In this document: piece by piece, positions 35,354 to 45,959 of the stretch | How the letters are laid out: each line of letters begins with the position of its first letter | Position numbering within the stretch: position 1 is the first letter of the stretch | Assembly: GCA_963970005.1 (NCBI GenBank) | Contig: CAXAMN010029027.1 | Location: 1,052,803-1,116,802 of the forward strand | Source of the DNA: Durusdinium trenchii | Taxonomy: Eukaryota; Sar; Dinophyceae; Suessiales; Symbiodiniaceae | Direction of reading: 5' to 3' | DNA length: 64,000 bases | Position numbers and translations under genes: made by a program | The notes under the pieces: generated by a model | What the model was told of the DNA's origin: nothing | What the model saw: the letters and a program-made list of their open reading frames with translations, nothing else | The model's database searches: none

Positions 35354-37234
35354 CATGTGAGGCGTTTGGCTGATGAGATGGATGAGGTGGAGACAATGGA
35401 GATGGATGGTGAGGCCGGTCCTGATCACCTTGCCCCTAGAAGTGTGCAAGTGTTGGGTGTCTTCACCAAACCTCACTTCTAGGCGGTTGATTCTCCTAAG
35501 CAACACCAGGACACTCGAATGAGTGGGATGTTTTGCATCACCTGCTTTTGGTCAACTCTCATACCAGCCATGTCCAGTCTGCAGGATTCGCCCTTTGACT
35601 CTGAAGAGACCCTGGAGCTTCGCCCGGACAGACATGCTGTGTAAAGACCATGCTGTGTATGACCTGATTTGAACATGTGTGAACTTTGTCTTCAGAGGGC
35701 GGTGTGCACAACATCAAGGTTAGCCATGGACCTTTCAAGGATTCCCTGCGCAACCTCCACCCAAGCCAGTTTTCAATGAAAATGGTTACTGTACAATCTT
35801 CGTTTTGGCAATAGTGGTGAGCGAAACGGAGACTTCCACTTGAATCCTCAAAACATAACAACTCTTTCATAGGTGCTTAATGGCTGCAACCAATCAACAT
35901 CTGTTCCATGTTTCTATTCCAAGAGGCTGAGACCAATTGGCGCTCACCTTTTCGGGTGATGGTGAACCTGCATCCCAGTTCCAGTTCCAAGTGGGAAGGA
36001 TAAATATGAAAAGGCGGTTATATAAGGTTGCAGCATGGATAACCAATAACAATGGCTTGAGAAGGCAAACAAATTGTCTTCACATGTTTGGGATTTTGGG
36101 CCTAGCCTAGGTCTTAAAGTACTTGTGCAAATCTCCCAGGCAGCCACTTTCTTGTAAGCCATGGTGATTCCTCCAGTGATGCCCCCTGCATGGGAAGTCT
36201 TCTGTTGATGCCTGTAACCGGGAAGGGCAGTAGGACTCCCACACTGAATCTGCAATCGCTTTCCCAAAGCCTTCTTCGGTCTTAGCGCAGTGTTCAGTTT
36301 TAATCATATACCTTTCTGAAACAACTTGGATAAATCATCTTGCCCTCGAAAATGGTTGTGGCCCTTTGTCACTGTAACCCCTTTTGAACCTCCACATAGA
36401 ACATTGCCATTGCAGGACATTGCTGACATCCTGGAGAAACGTCGCCTACATCGCCAGAACGCTCAGTTCTTTGAGAAGCAGGACCCAATACCACAGAATC
36501 TTACCTGCGATGTTCCCTGAGTTTCCAATCCCAGCCATCCTGTCTCTGCAGCCATCCAGCCTTGAGGAGGATGCTGAGCCAAACAAGAACGCTGCAAAGG
36601 AGCCCGTGAATCATGGCATCTACCCAAAGGTCTTTGTGCATGGTTGTGATGGTTTGTTCATGCTGGTGTTGTGCCCACTAGTTTTGGACTCACCACTCGC
36701 TGACATATGCACCAGGAGAATCCAACTGAATTGTCCGAAAGCCAACTGTTTGGCACCAGCGAGGCTCCCATCGGTATCAAGAATGATCTTGCTTGATGTG
36801 TGTCCATACTAACTTGTGACAGGCGCCCCTTGTTTTTGAACCATGGAAGCAATTAGCCCTAGTAATGGTGTTGGTGTGGAGGCCAGCCCTGATAAGCCTG
36901 GCGATTGCCTTGATGGCTATGAGGACCAACCTGAGCAGGCTGTTTGCTTGCTTAGATCTATGCAATCTTGCTTAGATGCTTGCTTAATGAATCCTCCTTC
37001 TTGCTCTTACCTTCAGGTTGATTTGGTGGCAGCAGTTGAAGAGACGCATTCCGTTGTGGATGAGACTATCTCTTTGTGTGGATCTGAACAGGTGTGTGTC
37101 CCATATTTCTATGCCTACATTTGTTCCACATCTTTGTGTTTTTGGTGTGTGATTGGTGCGTTGCAGGTGCTGGTGGACCTCTCCAACGAAGACGAGCCTG
37201 AAAAAAAACCTGAAGGCGGCGAGGCAGCCTGTAT
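35354..37234 (+). CDS. Unknown long gene, part 6
   Basis: Exons read LGHVRRLADEMDEVETMEMD (35355-35465), DSPFDSEETLELRPDRHAV (35583-35640), GGVHNIKVSHGPFKDSLRNL (35697-35780), DIADILEKRRLHRQNAQFFE (36417-36515), PSSLEEDAEPNKNAAKEPV (36550-36628), ISPSNGVGVEASPDKPGDCL (36843-36938), VDLVAAVEETHSVVDETISL (37018-37090), and VLVDLSNEDEPEKKPEGG (37168-37240). Most start after CAG and many are acidic. The 35870-36410 gap holds nothing I can support. Confidence 0.5.
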
Positions 37235-37404
37235 TCGAAGCTGATTTGAGAATGGATTCACGGAAAGTGAGCACAAATGAACACAATATGTTGCAGGGGT
37301 CTTCTGAGCATGACCAATCGTCGCTAAGGACTTAGAGTCAGCTCACAATTTGGATGGTACAGTTTGTACTTTAAGGTTGAATTTGGTTGGTATGTGATAT
37401 TGAG

Positions 37405-37792
37405 GCTGGCGGCTGTCCCTACTCCGATGGGCACACGGCCATTAGTTCCAACGCCAAAGCCCAAAGAACAGAGTTTGGGTGCATCAGCAAAAGCCAGGCC
37501 AAAGGCCAAGGCAGGTGCAAAAGCCAGGCCCAGGCCCAAGGCCAAGGCAGATGCAAAAGCCATGCCCAAGGCCAAGACACGTGCAAAAAAAAGCACAAAT
37601 GCAAAGTGCAAGGCAAGGCCGAAGGCCAATGTTGGAAAGCCTCGTGCAAAGGCCAAAGCTAATGTTCTAAAGGAACAGAGCAAAAACAGAAACAATGTGT
37701 ACAGCAGGGTGTATCATTGTGAGCGGCGCCGTGGCTGTTCAAACACGCAGGCTGCGGCCCTTGCCCGCCAAGCGGTGCAGGAGCTATCATAG
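37405..37792 (+). CDS. Lys/Ala/Pro-rich, H1-like basic exon
   Basis: Starting after ATATTGAG, the plus frame runs to TAG at 37790. After VPTPMGTRPLVPTPKPKEQ it is an irregular repeat of K-A-K, A-R-P-K-A and similar, for about 80 residues. It closes with a helical tail ending AAALARQAVQELS. The composition resembles histone H1 tails or other DNA-binding tails, which is notable in dinoflagellates, where bulk histones are reduced. The DNA itself shows a GCCAAGGC-type imperfect repeat, so slippage may have expanded it. It may be the end of the long gene or read on to the exons at 38121. Confidence 0.55.
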
Positions 37793-38120
37793 AATGTCTT
37801 AGAGTTGCTGTGCGGATGCAATTTGACAATGACTGCACTGCCCAGGGGTTTGGCAGTGAAAAAAGGTTAGTCAAGAATGGACAATGGGCAGGGAAGTGGG
37901 CTTTGGACATGTTGGGATTACCCGATAGGACCACTGGACTTCACCCAGAATTGGTGGAGCAAAGTGTTGGTTCTTGTTGGTTCAAGTGTTCATTGATGTG
38001 ACACACTCTTTGGAGTTTTGCCATGTTTTGCTTCTTTTGGGTGCATTTGGGCAGGTACTGAATGGTATTTGGATGGTATTTGGTATTGTTTCCTTTTTTT
38101 CCTGCGTGCTTTACTTTGAG

Positions 38121-38603
38121 AGGCGGTCCTTCAGGCTGTCCGAGCTGTGGCTGGTGCTGCCGGATTGCCGGACTGGAATCGTTCCTTTGACGATGCGCCG
38201 GTGCCCTTGGCGATCACACCCGAGTCGCTGCAGAGCCCAGGCTGCAGAGCCCAGCAGCTTTTGGGGTCGTTTTGTGCTCCCCAAAAACTTTCCCAATGGC
38301 ATTCTTAGCTGCTGAATAGTTAGCTGAAGAGAGGTGGTTTTCTAACACCGCGGAGTCCGGTGTTTTCCAAGAAACGGCATCAACGACCCAATCAGAAAAA
38401 GGTCGGACACCGCCCCTTCGGAGGGTGTGCAGACTCCGTGTGTTGCGCGTGCCAGGAATCGTTCAGAAGTGGTGAAGCAGGTGAGAAGGTACTTCGATCT
38501 CATGGCCAACACTCGAGTGGCTCAAGCAGACAAGTATTTTGGCCACGTGCTCTTCGGATTCGGGGCAGCACGAGTTCGGAGTCATGTGTGTGACAACAGC
38601 TGA
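38121..38603 (+). CDS. Terminal exons of a plus-strand gene
   Basis: Exon near 38121-38260 reads AVLQAVRAVAGAAGLPDWNR then FDDAPVPLAITPESLQSPG. The last exon (about 38405-38603) reads NRSEVVKQVRRYFDLMANTR then ADKYFGHVLFGFGAARVRSH and ends in TGA at 38601. Helical, basic residues dominate. I read these as the 3' end of the long gene. A foldback element begins 16 bases after the stop. Confidence 0.5.
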
Positions 38604-38618
38604 GATATTCATAGCCCC

Positions 38619-38712
38619 CCCTGACACAATCATGGAAGTGCAACATGGCTCCTGGAAAGGCACTTTTCCTCTACAAACAGGGCATTGTCCACTTCCATGG
38701 TTCGTTTCAGGG
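38619..38712 (+). mobile_element. Foldback element, family FB1
   Basis: The left arm CCCTGACACAATCATGGAAG and right arm (reverse complement CCCTGAAACGAACCATGGAA) bracket 94 bases. The interior has CTCCTGGAA and CTCTACAAACAGG, shared with the copy at 61512. It lies just after a stop codon, probably in a 3' UTR. Confidence 0.75.
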
Positions 38713-39100
38713 AGGGTATTGTGCATGAAATGAGCATCTTAAAAGCTGGTTCGAGGTACATGTCGATTCTCATGTGGGTTCTTTCTTCAGGAGCAGTGTT
38801 TGTTGTGGCAATCTTTTTCAGTTGGACATTTGTGTTTTCTTTCTAGTAGTGTTTTTTTGGCTCTTTTGCTGCTGCCTTTGCTCCTGCTTTTGCTCCTGCT
38901 TCGAGGACATGCTCGCTTGTCTTGGGTCGCCCTTTAAAGGGTTCCCGCGAAAAGAGCACCAAACCCAAAGAAGCTCTTAATAATTTTCCCAGAAAATCTC
39001 CAAACTGTGGCGGCAACAATAAACAACAAGAAATCTTCACCCTTCATCCCATTCAGATTGGCTCAGTTTCCTAGCTGGAGCTTTTTCTAAGAGCCAAGGA

Positions 39101-40018
39101 TTGCTCTTGAGCCGTGTCTGCCAACGCTTCGACTTGCTGCAAGAAGCGCAGCTGCTGTCCTCCGACCTCGAGTCACAGCGAGCCCTTTTGGAGTCGCAAC
39201 TCTCCCCGCGGCCGACTCAGCACGGGTCGCGTACGGCTGGGTCGAGAGAAAACACCTCATCCGGGTCCGGGCCACTGACCTTTCGTTCGCTAGATGGCGT
39301 TTGTGTTCGCATGCGGCAGCCTCTGAAAAAACCCGTTTTGACGCCCCGTTGCGCATCGAAGGATCGGACATGAAGGCCACGTAGCAGAGCAAGGCAACGC
39401 AAGGGCACACCAGTATGTGCCATACGCCTGGCCACACCAGTACGGTCATGGAAAGCCACTCCGTGGGGTCCGTCTGGCTCGCCGGCATGGCGCGCATCGA
39501 GGCTCCCGGCGGAGCAGGTGCAAAGCCGCTTGGAGAATCGGCTTTTGGAGGCCTTCGTGCAGCGGTTGGGATCCCAAGGCTGGGCGAGTATTGGTTGAAA
39601 CACATGGGCCAATGGCCAAGGAAGAGGCCATGAAAGGTGGGACCTGGGGTAGGATGGAAGTTTTCTGTTCAACAAAGTGATCGCCACTCAGTTCGTTCGA
39701 CATTGTTCGGCGGAGCTTGTGAGCTGATCCATCTCGAACTGTGGGCGTCTTCCTTCCTTTGACGTAGATGGTGACACCATGTGAGAAGTCACTAGTAGCT
39801 TTCCCCACTCAGAGGCAATTGGACATTGACATGTCTTTCAATTTCTGCTCTCCTGTGTTCCATCTGGCCGACCTGGGAAAGCCCAAGCTGGGTAGTGGAC
39901 CTGCTCCAGGCATGGCAGATCACTTGGTCCTCCAGCCGGAGCAATTGCTGGCGGTGCGCCGGCACACGGATCACATTTTTGGGCGTGGCCTGAGGGAAGA
40001 GATCTTCGTGCCTCTGTG
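39101..40018 (+). CDS. Coiled-coil-like exons and a possible terminal exon
   Basis: Exon 39101-39235 reads RFDLLQEAQLLSSDLESQRA then LLESQL, a heptad pattern. A second piece (about 39460-39590) reads LPAEQVQSRLENRLLEAFVQ. A third (39834-40018) reads PGMADHLVLQPEQLLAVRRH and ends GRGLREEIFVPL with TGA. The first two are GC-rich against their flanks. They may be one gene; no family is recognised. Confidence 0.4.
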
Positions 40019-40107
40019 ACTTGGACAAGCCATCGCCCGGGTCGGTCTGTCGCGTCGGAATCTCGCGTCTGGCGCTCAGCAAAAAAGGGGAAAGAGCCCA
40101 TCCTAGG

Positions 40108-40182
40108 CCTATAGGCTATCCCATAGGTACCACATGGTACCACTATAGGGTCCCAGTTCAGGTCACTTGACCTCCCTTGGTA
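40108..40182. repeat. Truncated copy of foldback family FB2
   Basis: CCTATAGGCTATCCCATAGG, then TAGGGTCC and CTTGACCTCCCTTGGTA, match the body and right arm of the element at 56936-57018. A left arm is not evident here. Confidence 0.65.
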
Positions 40183-40475
40183 CTTTCAGATGGACCGCGC
40201 CTCGGTCGCGGCAGCCTCGGACGAGTGGCGGCTCACCGCTCGGCGCCGTCCAGGACGTGGAACCCACGAGGTTTCCACGCGTGCTTCATCGTCTGACCAG
40301 TGACCATGAGTACTAGAAACGAGTCATAACGAGTCCATATATTTTATCATTGGCTTTTAACTTTAGGATTCACTTGTTCAAAGCCATATCTTATTCTATT
40401 TCATGGTCTCTTTACACAAATTAAAGGTGAACATATTCAAGAAAGCAGAGTATTGGAAACCATGGGATCATCCCC

Positions 40476-40535
40476 TCGATGTTGAATCCCCTCTATGGTA
40501 GAAACGAGCATACCATTGACAGGGGATTCAATCGA
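40476..40535. repeat. Near-perfect 60-bp hairpin
   Basis: The left arm TCGATGTTGAATCCCCTCTA (continuing TGGTA) pairs with the right arm ending AGGGGATTCAATCGA across a 10-base loop, with one bulged base and a short internal mismatch. It lies just before an exon at 40577. Confidence 0.8.
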
Positions 40536-40576
40536 TCAATTCGTTCAGACCCTGCGATCGATCGCAAGCACTCGCA

Positions 40577-40739
40577 GGGTCCGTCGGCTGCAGGTCCAGG
40601 GCCTCGCGCTTGGGTGCCCAGCAGGGCTTGCGCGCCGCTGGGCCGGGGCTGTGTGCTGATCAGCTGGAGCAGAGCGCCGTGGAGGGCAGGCTGCGCATGC
40701 TCTCGCTCAACGCGATGGCGGCGGAGCGTGGCACAGCCG
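40577..40739 (+). CDS. GC-rich helical exon, unrecognised
   Basis: Starts after ACTCGCAG. The frame reads LGAQQGLRAAGPGLCADQLE then EGRLRMLSLNAMAAERG. Composition contrast with the flanks and the helical pattern support coding. It resembles the coiled-coil exons at 39.1-39.6 kb in style and may be the same gene. The end is approximate. Confidence 0.4.
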
Positions 40740-42301
40740 GCAGAGCGACGTCGGGGTGGGGGGGGGAAGAATGGGGGGAAAGGGTCAAACTGCAAGAGCG
40801 TTGGCCAAGTGCAATGGATTGAGTTGGAGTGCGGGAGCTTTGTTTGGTTGTTCGAGACTTGTTGCACAGTCGGGACATCCATGAGGATTCTTGAAAGCCG
40901 CAGCTTCGATGCGACGGAGCGATTGGTCGACCTTGTTAACCCACAACAGTCGGGCCAAAAACCAAGGTTTGGCTTGGCATGGCTTGGTGTTTGGTGCTTT
41001 GCTCGGCCAGCATGAGCTGGCACAACGCCCAGGGGGGGAAAAGCGCAGCCGCAGCCGAGTAGGGGAAGCTGCCTGGGTCTCTCCCCTGGCTTTGAAGACC
41101 AAGAAGTTGAAGCGTGAGTGGCACGGAACTGGACTGTTCCACTTTCATTCCTGCGATTACTAGCTGCACGAGCTCTGGCTACGTTGTAGTTGGACCGTCT
41201 TGGACTGGAAACCTTCCCTCATTGGCTGAATCATCCGCATTTATATATAGTACTCAGATCTGCTAAGCCTAGTCGATGAACCTTGGGCCATTTTGTCTTG
41301 CAATTGACCATCTCCGTTGCGATTTGATGCAGTTTTGTAGAACCTATGGAAATGCATGGACATGCACAAGGGGGATACCAAGGGACAGCTTCATTTTATT
41401 CAGTGTCGACCTGCCGAATTTCAATTGTATGATTTCTTGATGGTCACCGCTTCTGGGAGCTGGCACGGTGGCCGGTTTTGGCGCTCATTGGGGCTCAAGC
41501 GGCTCCGAATTAGGCTCTCGCTGACCTGCCAGTGCGGACGGCCAGGCTTGCTGTTGAGCAGAGTGTGATTGAATGGTTCCCCTTACAGCCTGCTCAATCC
41601 CCTTATCAGGGAGCCCATCAGGCCTATCATCGGCCCCTATAGCCCGACCTAACGGTTGAAACGTTGGCAGTGGGCGTCTTATCAAAAGCGGAGGATGCGC
41701 GGGCCTTGAATCATGGAATCCGTGGTAGTCTGGTAGACGCAACTGTCGCAACAACTAGCAGTTCCACACCAAGAGCCAGGGCCAAAAAGCAGCTTTCCAT
41801 CCAATTGAAACTCCTCTCCATGGTTTTCGGCCGAGGCCATGCATCATAACACAGAATGCCGCGCCTCCTGTTGCCCGGCATTTGTTGGGCTTGCAGCTTT
41901 GTGCCAGATGTTTCTCTTCTAGATTGATACATTTTATCCGACCTTTTTCAGTGTTTTGGTGCAGGGGCTTTACAGATAAAGGATTTCAAGTTTATGGTCT
42001 GCATAAATCATTTCATGACGCCCAGTCTTGCGGGGATGCCACGAGATGCATGTAATGGTGCACATGCTTCGCAGGACAACCTATATAACATATTCACAAC
42101 TTATGTAACCTCGCTCGCCTCCGGTCGTCCCGCCTGCCACGATCAGTTCACTGGAGCGCAGAAGGCCCCCAAAGCACACTACACTTGGAATGCGCAACAG
42201 GGACACCGCGGTACTGTATAAGCAAGGCTGCCCAGGCCTTCAGAAGGCATTGGACGAAGAAAAACAAGGGAGGCCAGCACCTGGTTTTCTCGGTGCCCGC
42301 C
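40740..42301. other. No supported gene
   Basis: A G9 run at 40758-40766 and short open frames on both strands, none with convincing splice sites. The segment ends at the stop of the minus-strand membrane protein gene, so the two convergent genes meet here. Confidence 0.4.
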
Positions 42302-43294
42302 TCAGACCCCACGTGGCACCTGAAGAGGCCAGGGTTTCGGTCCTTTCAGCGGCTCAGTGACTTTCGGCTCGTTCAGCAGGTCTTCCACATCTAGGAGCTC
42401 TTTCACCTCACCTTCACCAGTCATGCCACCGGCTGCGAGGGAAGCACCGCAGCGTGCGCAGCGGTCTGTTAGGGAAGCCAGGCCCATGTACAGCAGAATC
42501 ACAAGCAGCAAGATGCCCACTGCAAGGAGAGTAAGCAAGCCGGTCTTTTCGGGCTTGTGCCAATCAAACTGAGAATAGATGGGACGGTCACGTTTATCCT
42601 CATAACCATCGCAGTCCTTGACCATTCCCAGGTGCAACAGGAAGTGCACGTAGGTGAAGGCAAGATACAGCAAACCAGCAAGGATGACCCATCCGCCATT
42701 GGAAGAGGTGTATGGCATTCGGCTGATCATGAAATTCACCAACAAGAGCAAGCCATTGATGCCATGATTGTAGACGGACAAGTAAGTCACCTCCTGCTCG
42801 CCGGACTGCACCTCTGGCCAAACTAGGATCCAATAACCTACTGTCGCCAGAAGTGAGATTGGCTGCCCCACTGCAAAGCAGAGCATGGAGGTCTTTGACA
42901 ACCATAAGGATGGAACCTCTCCCTTAGAGCATGATGAGGCACAACTCCACCCCTTTATTTGGCCCAAGGACTGCACCAATGGGACTGATGTGTCAAGAAG
43001 AAGTAGTAGGTGATGCCAAGGCTGGGATCCTCCAGAAGATCCACTTCACTTGGTCATAGATGCCATGAATCACGAAAATAAACGCCCAAGACCCCGAAAA
43101 CGCACGTAGTTCGCCTCGCTCATGTAGGGGGAGGAGAAATCTGTCAACTCACAAGTCAGCGAGAAGCCGGCGCATGCCATGGCTGTCACAAGCTGTCCTG
43201 GCTCAACTCCTGGCTCAAAACGACGGGGCCAGAGGAATGAGTGGAGAAAAGCGCAACTGACGACACTGGCCTTAGCCACTTGCCCCAGGTCCAC
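42302..43294 (-). CDS. Multi-pass membrane protein, rolling-stone/AIG1-like
   Basis: The last exon on the minus strand ends at 42302 and is open up to 42979. It has four hydrophobic helices: around SLLATVGYWILVW, GINGLLLLVNFMIS, GGWVILAGLLYLAFTYVHFL and LLTLLAVGILLLVILLYMGL. Between helices 3 and 4 is a DRPIYSQFDWHKPEKT loop, followed by CARC and a charged tail. NHGIN, SRMPY and IYSQFDW resemble landmarks of the rolling-stone family and the related FAR-17a/AIG1 proteins. An upstream exon (43294-about 43095) reads FLWPRRFEPGVEPGQL and AGFSLTCELTDFSSPYMSEA, and a short middle piece (about 43020-42980) reads ITYYFFLTH. The gene is on the strand opposite to its neighbours. Gene existence is fairly sure; the family name is tentative. 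Confidence 0.65.
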
Positions 43295-43473
43295 ATATTA
43301 GCATGCATGTTCGTTCCTCATGTTTTTTTTTTGCTTTTTCTGATGCAACTTTGTGAGATACTTTCTGCAGAACGTGAGAGGTTGGAGGAGTGCCCAAGAA
43401 TCAAGTTGGCGAAGTCTCATTTGTTTTGTCGCTCCCTCTCTATGTCTTCCCCTCTTTTGATGTCATGATGTTA

Positions 43474-43607
43474 AGGTTCGCCAGCACCGCACCTGCGTTC
43501 GCAACGCTTCGGGGCCTCGACCTTGGAAGCCGACGGGGTGTTGTGCTGGTCTGCGTTGAACTCAACGGGTCGAGCGCGGTGGTTCGTTGAACTGCGGGAC
43601 AAGCATG
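43474..43607 (+). CDS. Unrecognised exon
   Basis: The frame reads FGASTLEADGVLCWSALNST then GRARWFVELRDKHGACHRP, with good coding composition and a possible N-glycosylation site (NST). A YAG acceptor lies near 43470. It may be an upstream exon of the secreted-protein gene that follows. The other two frames are also partly open, so confidence is limited. Confidence 0.35.
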
Positions 43608-44240
43608 GTGCATGCCACAGGCCAGCGTGGGGTCATTCCAAGATGTTCAAGAGCTGTGCAATGCATTGAAGTCCTTGCATCCTTGCAGTGAAGACACTAA
43701 CCAGCATCCAAGCATTCTGTTGTACCCCCAGGCCTTCCATATCCTTCAGGAGTGTGTCTGGAGGTTGCATTATTACTGTTATTGCTGTAGATGCTCCCGG
43801 TATGTTTTCTCAATTTCAATGCGGCTGTTCTTGGCTCCCGAGAATCATAGTAAAGCCATGAAGCGTACAGACATAGCAGTGGCCCAATAGGCCACATGAC
43901 GAGCGCTTTTTTCACAACACATCAACTACGACATCAGACGACCCTTCCTTCACCTTCAGCCCACCTGATCTGTTTCAGACTTGGTTGTCAGGGTGGAGCG
44001 GGGTCGGAGCGACTGGGGGGAAGGGAACGATGAGGGGGGCGACCTAGTGCGACCCGCGCCCCGCCTAGGCGGGACCTGGTCGTCGCGTGATATGCTTTGT
44101 AAAAGATCCGAGGACACGCAGCACATGAGCTTCAAAAAGTCCGACACTTCTTGAAATTCCATCGCTTTCCGTTTTCTCCCCACCTGACCAAGATCTTTGT
44201 GCCCCTGACGCTTCCGAACGGGCAGGGGCAGATTCCTGCT

Positions 44241-44417
44241 ATGACAGCATGGTTGGGGTGTCCGTGGGGGATGTGCAGCTTGGTGCTTTGGGTCCTTTTC
44301 CTGGGCCTCAGCTCCGCGTCCGGGCAACGACTGCAGATCACCGCGTCCACGCGGGCGGAGCGGCGTCTCATGGTGCCTTGGGTGAAGACCGAAGTCTGGG
44401 GGGTCCGGTCGAAGTAG
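44241..44417 (+). CDS. First exon of a probable secreted protein
   Basis: The Met at 44241 begins MTAWLGCPWGMCSLVLWVLF followed by LGLSSASG, a textbook signal peptide with hydrophobic core and small residues at the likely cleavage site. The mature start would be QRLQITASTRAERR. The open frame runs to TAG at 44415, but a splice donor probably intervenes near 44390. A second frame is open here too, but the signal-peptide reading is preferred. Confidence 0.5.
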   Translation: MTAWLGCPWGMCSLVLWVLFLGLSSASGQRLQITASTRAERRLMVPWVKTEVWGVRSK

Positions 44418-44804
44418 ACCCTCTCGATAGTAAAAGCCTCCCCATGCCTCCCCCGTATGTTAAGAGATATTAAGAGCTTTGGCCAAATGGGATGGTTTTG
44501 TTCATCAAGAGTCTACAGGACTTCAACTCACTCAAGATTGAAGAGAGTTGCTGTGATGAGGGGCCGACTCGCAACACTCCTTTTTTTCTTGGCATTTGAA
44601 GTCCAGCGTCAGCCCTGAGGTGCAAGATGAAGTTCTGGAATCTTGGCTGATCTTGCATGGTCGTGTGCTCGGCTTTAGGAGGTGCACCTTTCAAGCACCT
44701 TCAAGCCCACTCATGTCGCTCTTCGAAGCTCTGCGCCTTTTTTCCACTTCTTTTTCCTGTTTCGTAGCTTCCAAGAACACAGCTTCATTCTTTGTGGCGA
44801 AAAA

Positions 44805-44985
44805 AACGGCCCGAGGAATACATTGAGATTGACCTGCGCTTCTCTGCTCCCGTCTATGTCACCAGCTGTGGCTCACCGCTCAACGCCGTCTACGTGAGCG
44901 AGGCCCAGCGCTGTGCCTCCTGCCCTCCCGGCTGCACGCTCTCGGCGGCCTTCAGCCGCTTCCCGTGGCGCGGCACGAGAATGAC
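44805..44985 (+). CDS. Cys-rich exon of the probable secreted protein
   Basis: The frame reads YIEIDLRFSAPVYVTSCGSP then NAVYVSEAQRCASCPPGC and ends near RFPWRGTR. The spaced Cys residues and beta pattern fit an extracellular domain. I cannot name it. It may follow the signal-peptide exon at 44241. Confidence 0.5.
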
Positions 44986-45675
44986 GGAACAAATAACCAC
45001 TGAATAACACTTTTTAAAGAGAGAAACACGTCATCTATCAAAATTCCTTGCACATCTCTTAAAGGAATACTGTATGTTTAAAGATGTTTAAAGATACTTT
45101 TATTCTATTTTATCAGATGCACAGATACCTAATTAACTGTCTTCGGCGCTTGTCTATACTGTTTTGACATATCTTTGTTTCAAGATCTGCTGAGGAGTTA
45201 TTTCTTTGCACTATACATTTACATATGCATAGATTCCCTCACATGTTGCACCTGTTTTGTTTCTGATCGTGCGGAGGTATGTCCCTGACCTGCTGCCAAA
45301 GTTGCAGTCTGAACCAGAGTGCATTTGTGGTGTTAGCTGCTTGGTGTCAGAACCTGGAACAAGCGGGTTGCGCCCTGGTTGGGAGAGTGAAGCTGGGCGC
45401 CTTGGGCGCCTGCTTCACCTGCCTCACTGCCAGAATCGTCCAGAACGGTCGGCTCCTGTGGAACGGTCGCTCCTCCTCCCCATGGCCAGGCTATGAAGAG
45501 ATGCAGCTGAGAACTCAAGCATGGCCTGGAGATCAGGGCTTTGCAGTTCTCACAGATCGACGACCTGCCTTCATCCATAGCATCCCAGAAACCAGGGACC
45601 GGCGGGAGATGGAGAGGGCAGTGGAAACCAGAGGAAGACCAACCAACAAAAAGGTAGACGTGGATTGAGAGGACC

Positions 45676-45749
45676 AATGGCACAGACCCCAGTTTGGTGG
45701 TTTTATATGGACCCCCATCTGTCTAGGACATCTTGGGGTCTGTGCTATT
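45676..45749. repeat. Foldback element with 17-bp arms
   Basis: AATGGCACAGACCCCAG at 45676-45692 pairs with the right arm at 45733-45749 (reverse complement AATAGCACAGACCCCAA), 15 of 17 bases. The loop of 40 bases is not repeated elsewhere in the window as far as I can see. Confidence 0.75.
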
Positions 45750-45959
45750 TACTCTTGAAACCACTGCAAGAAGAAAACAAAGGAACCTCCAATGAGGCAT
45801 CAACATCAGGGGAGGATGTGTGCTGTCACGCATCGGTTTATGCAGCATGATGTGTGTTGTGCAAGTTCGTTTTGCAGGTTCCAAAAACGGACCATTCGTG
45901 AGACGTGTCATGTCTATAGAGTCTATATAGTAGCATGGCGCGTCCTAAGACGTGTCCAG

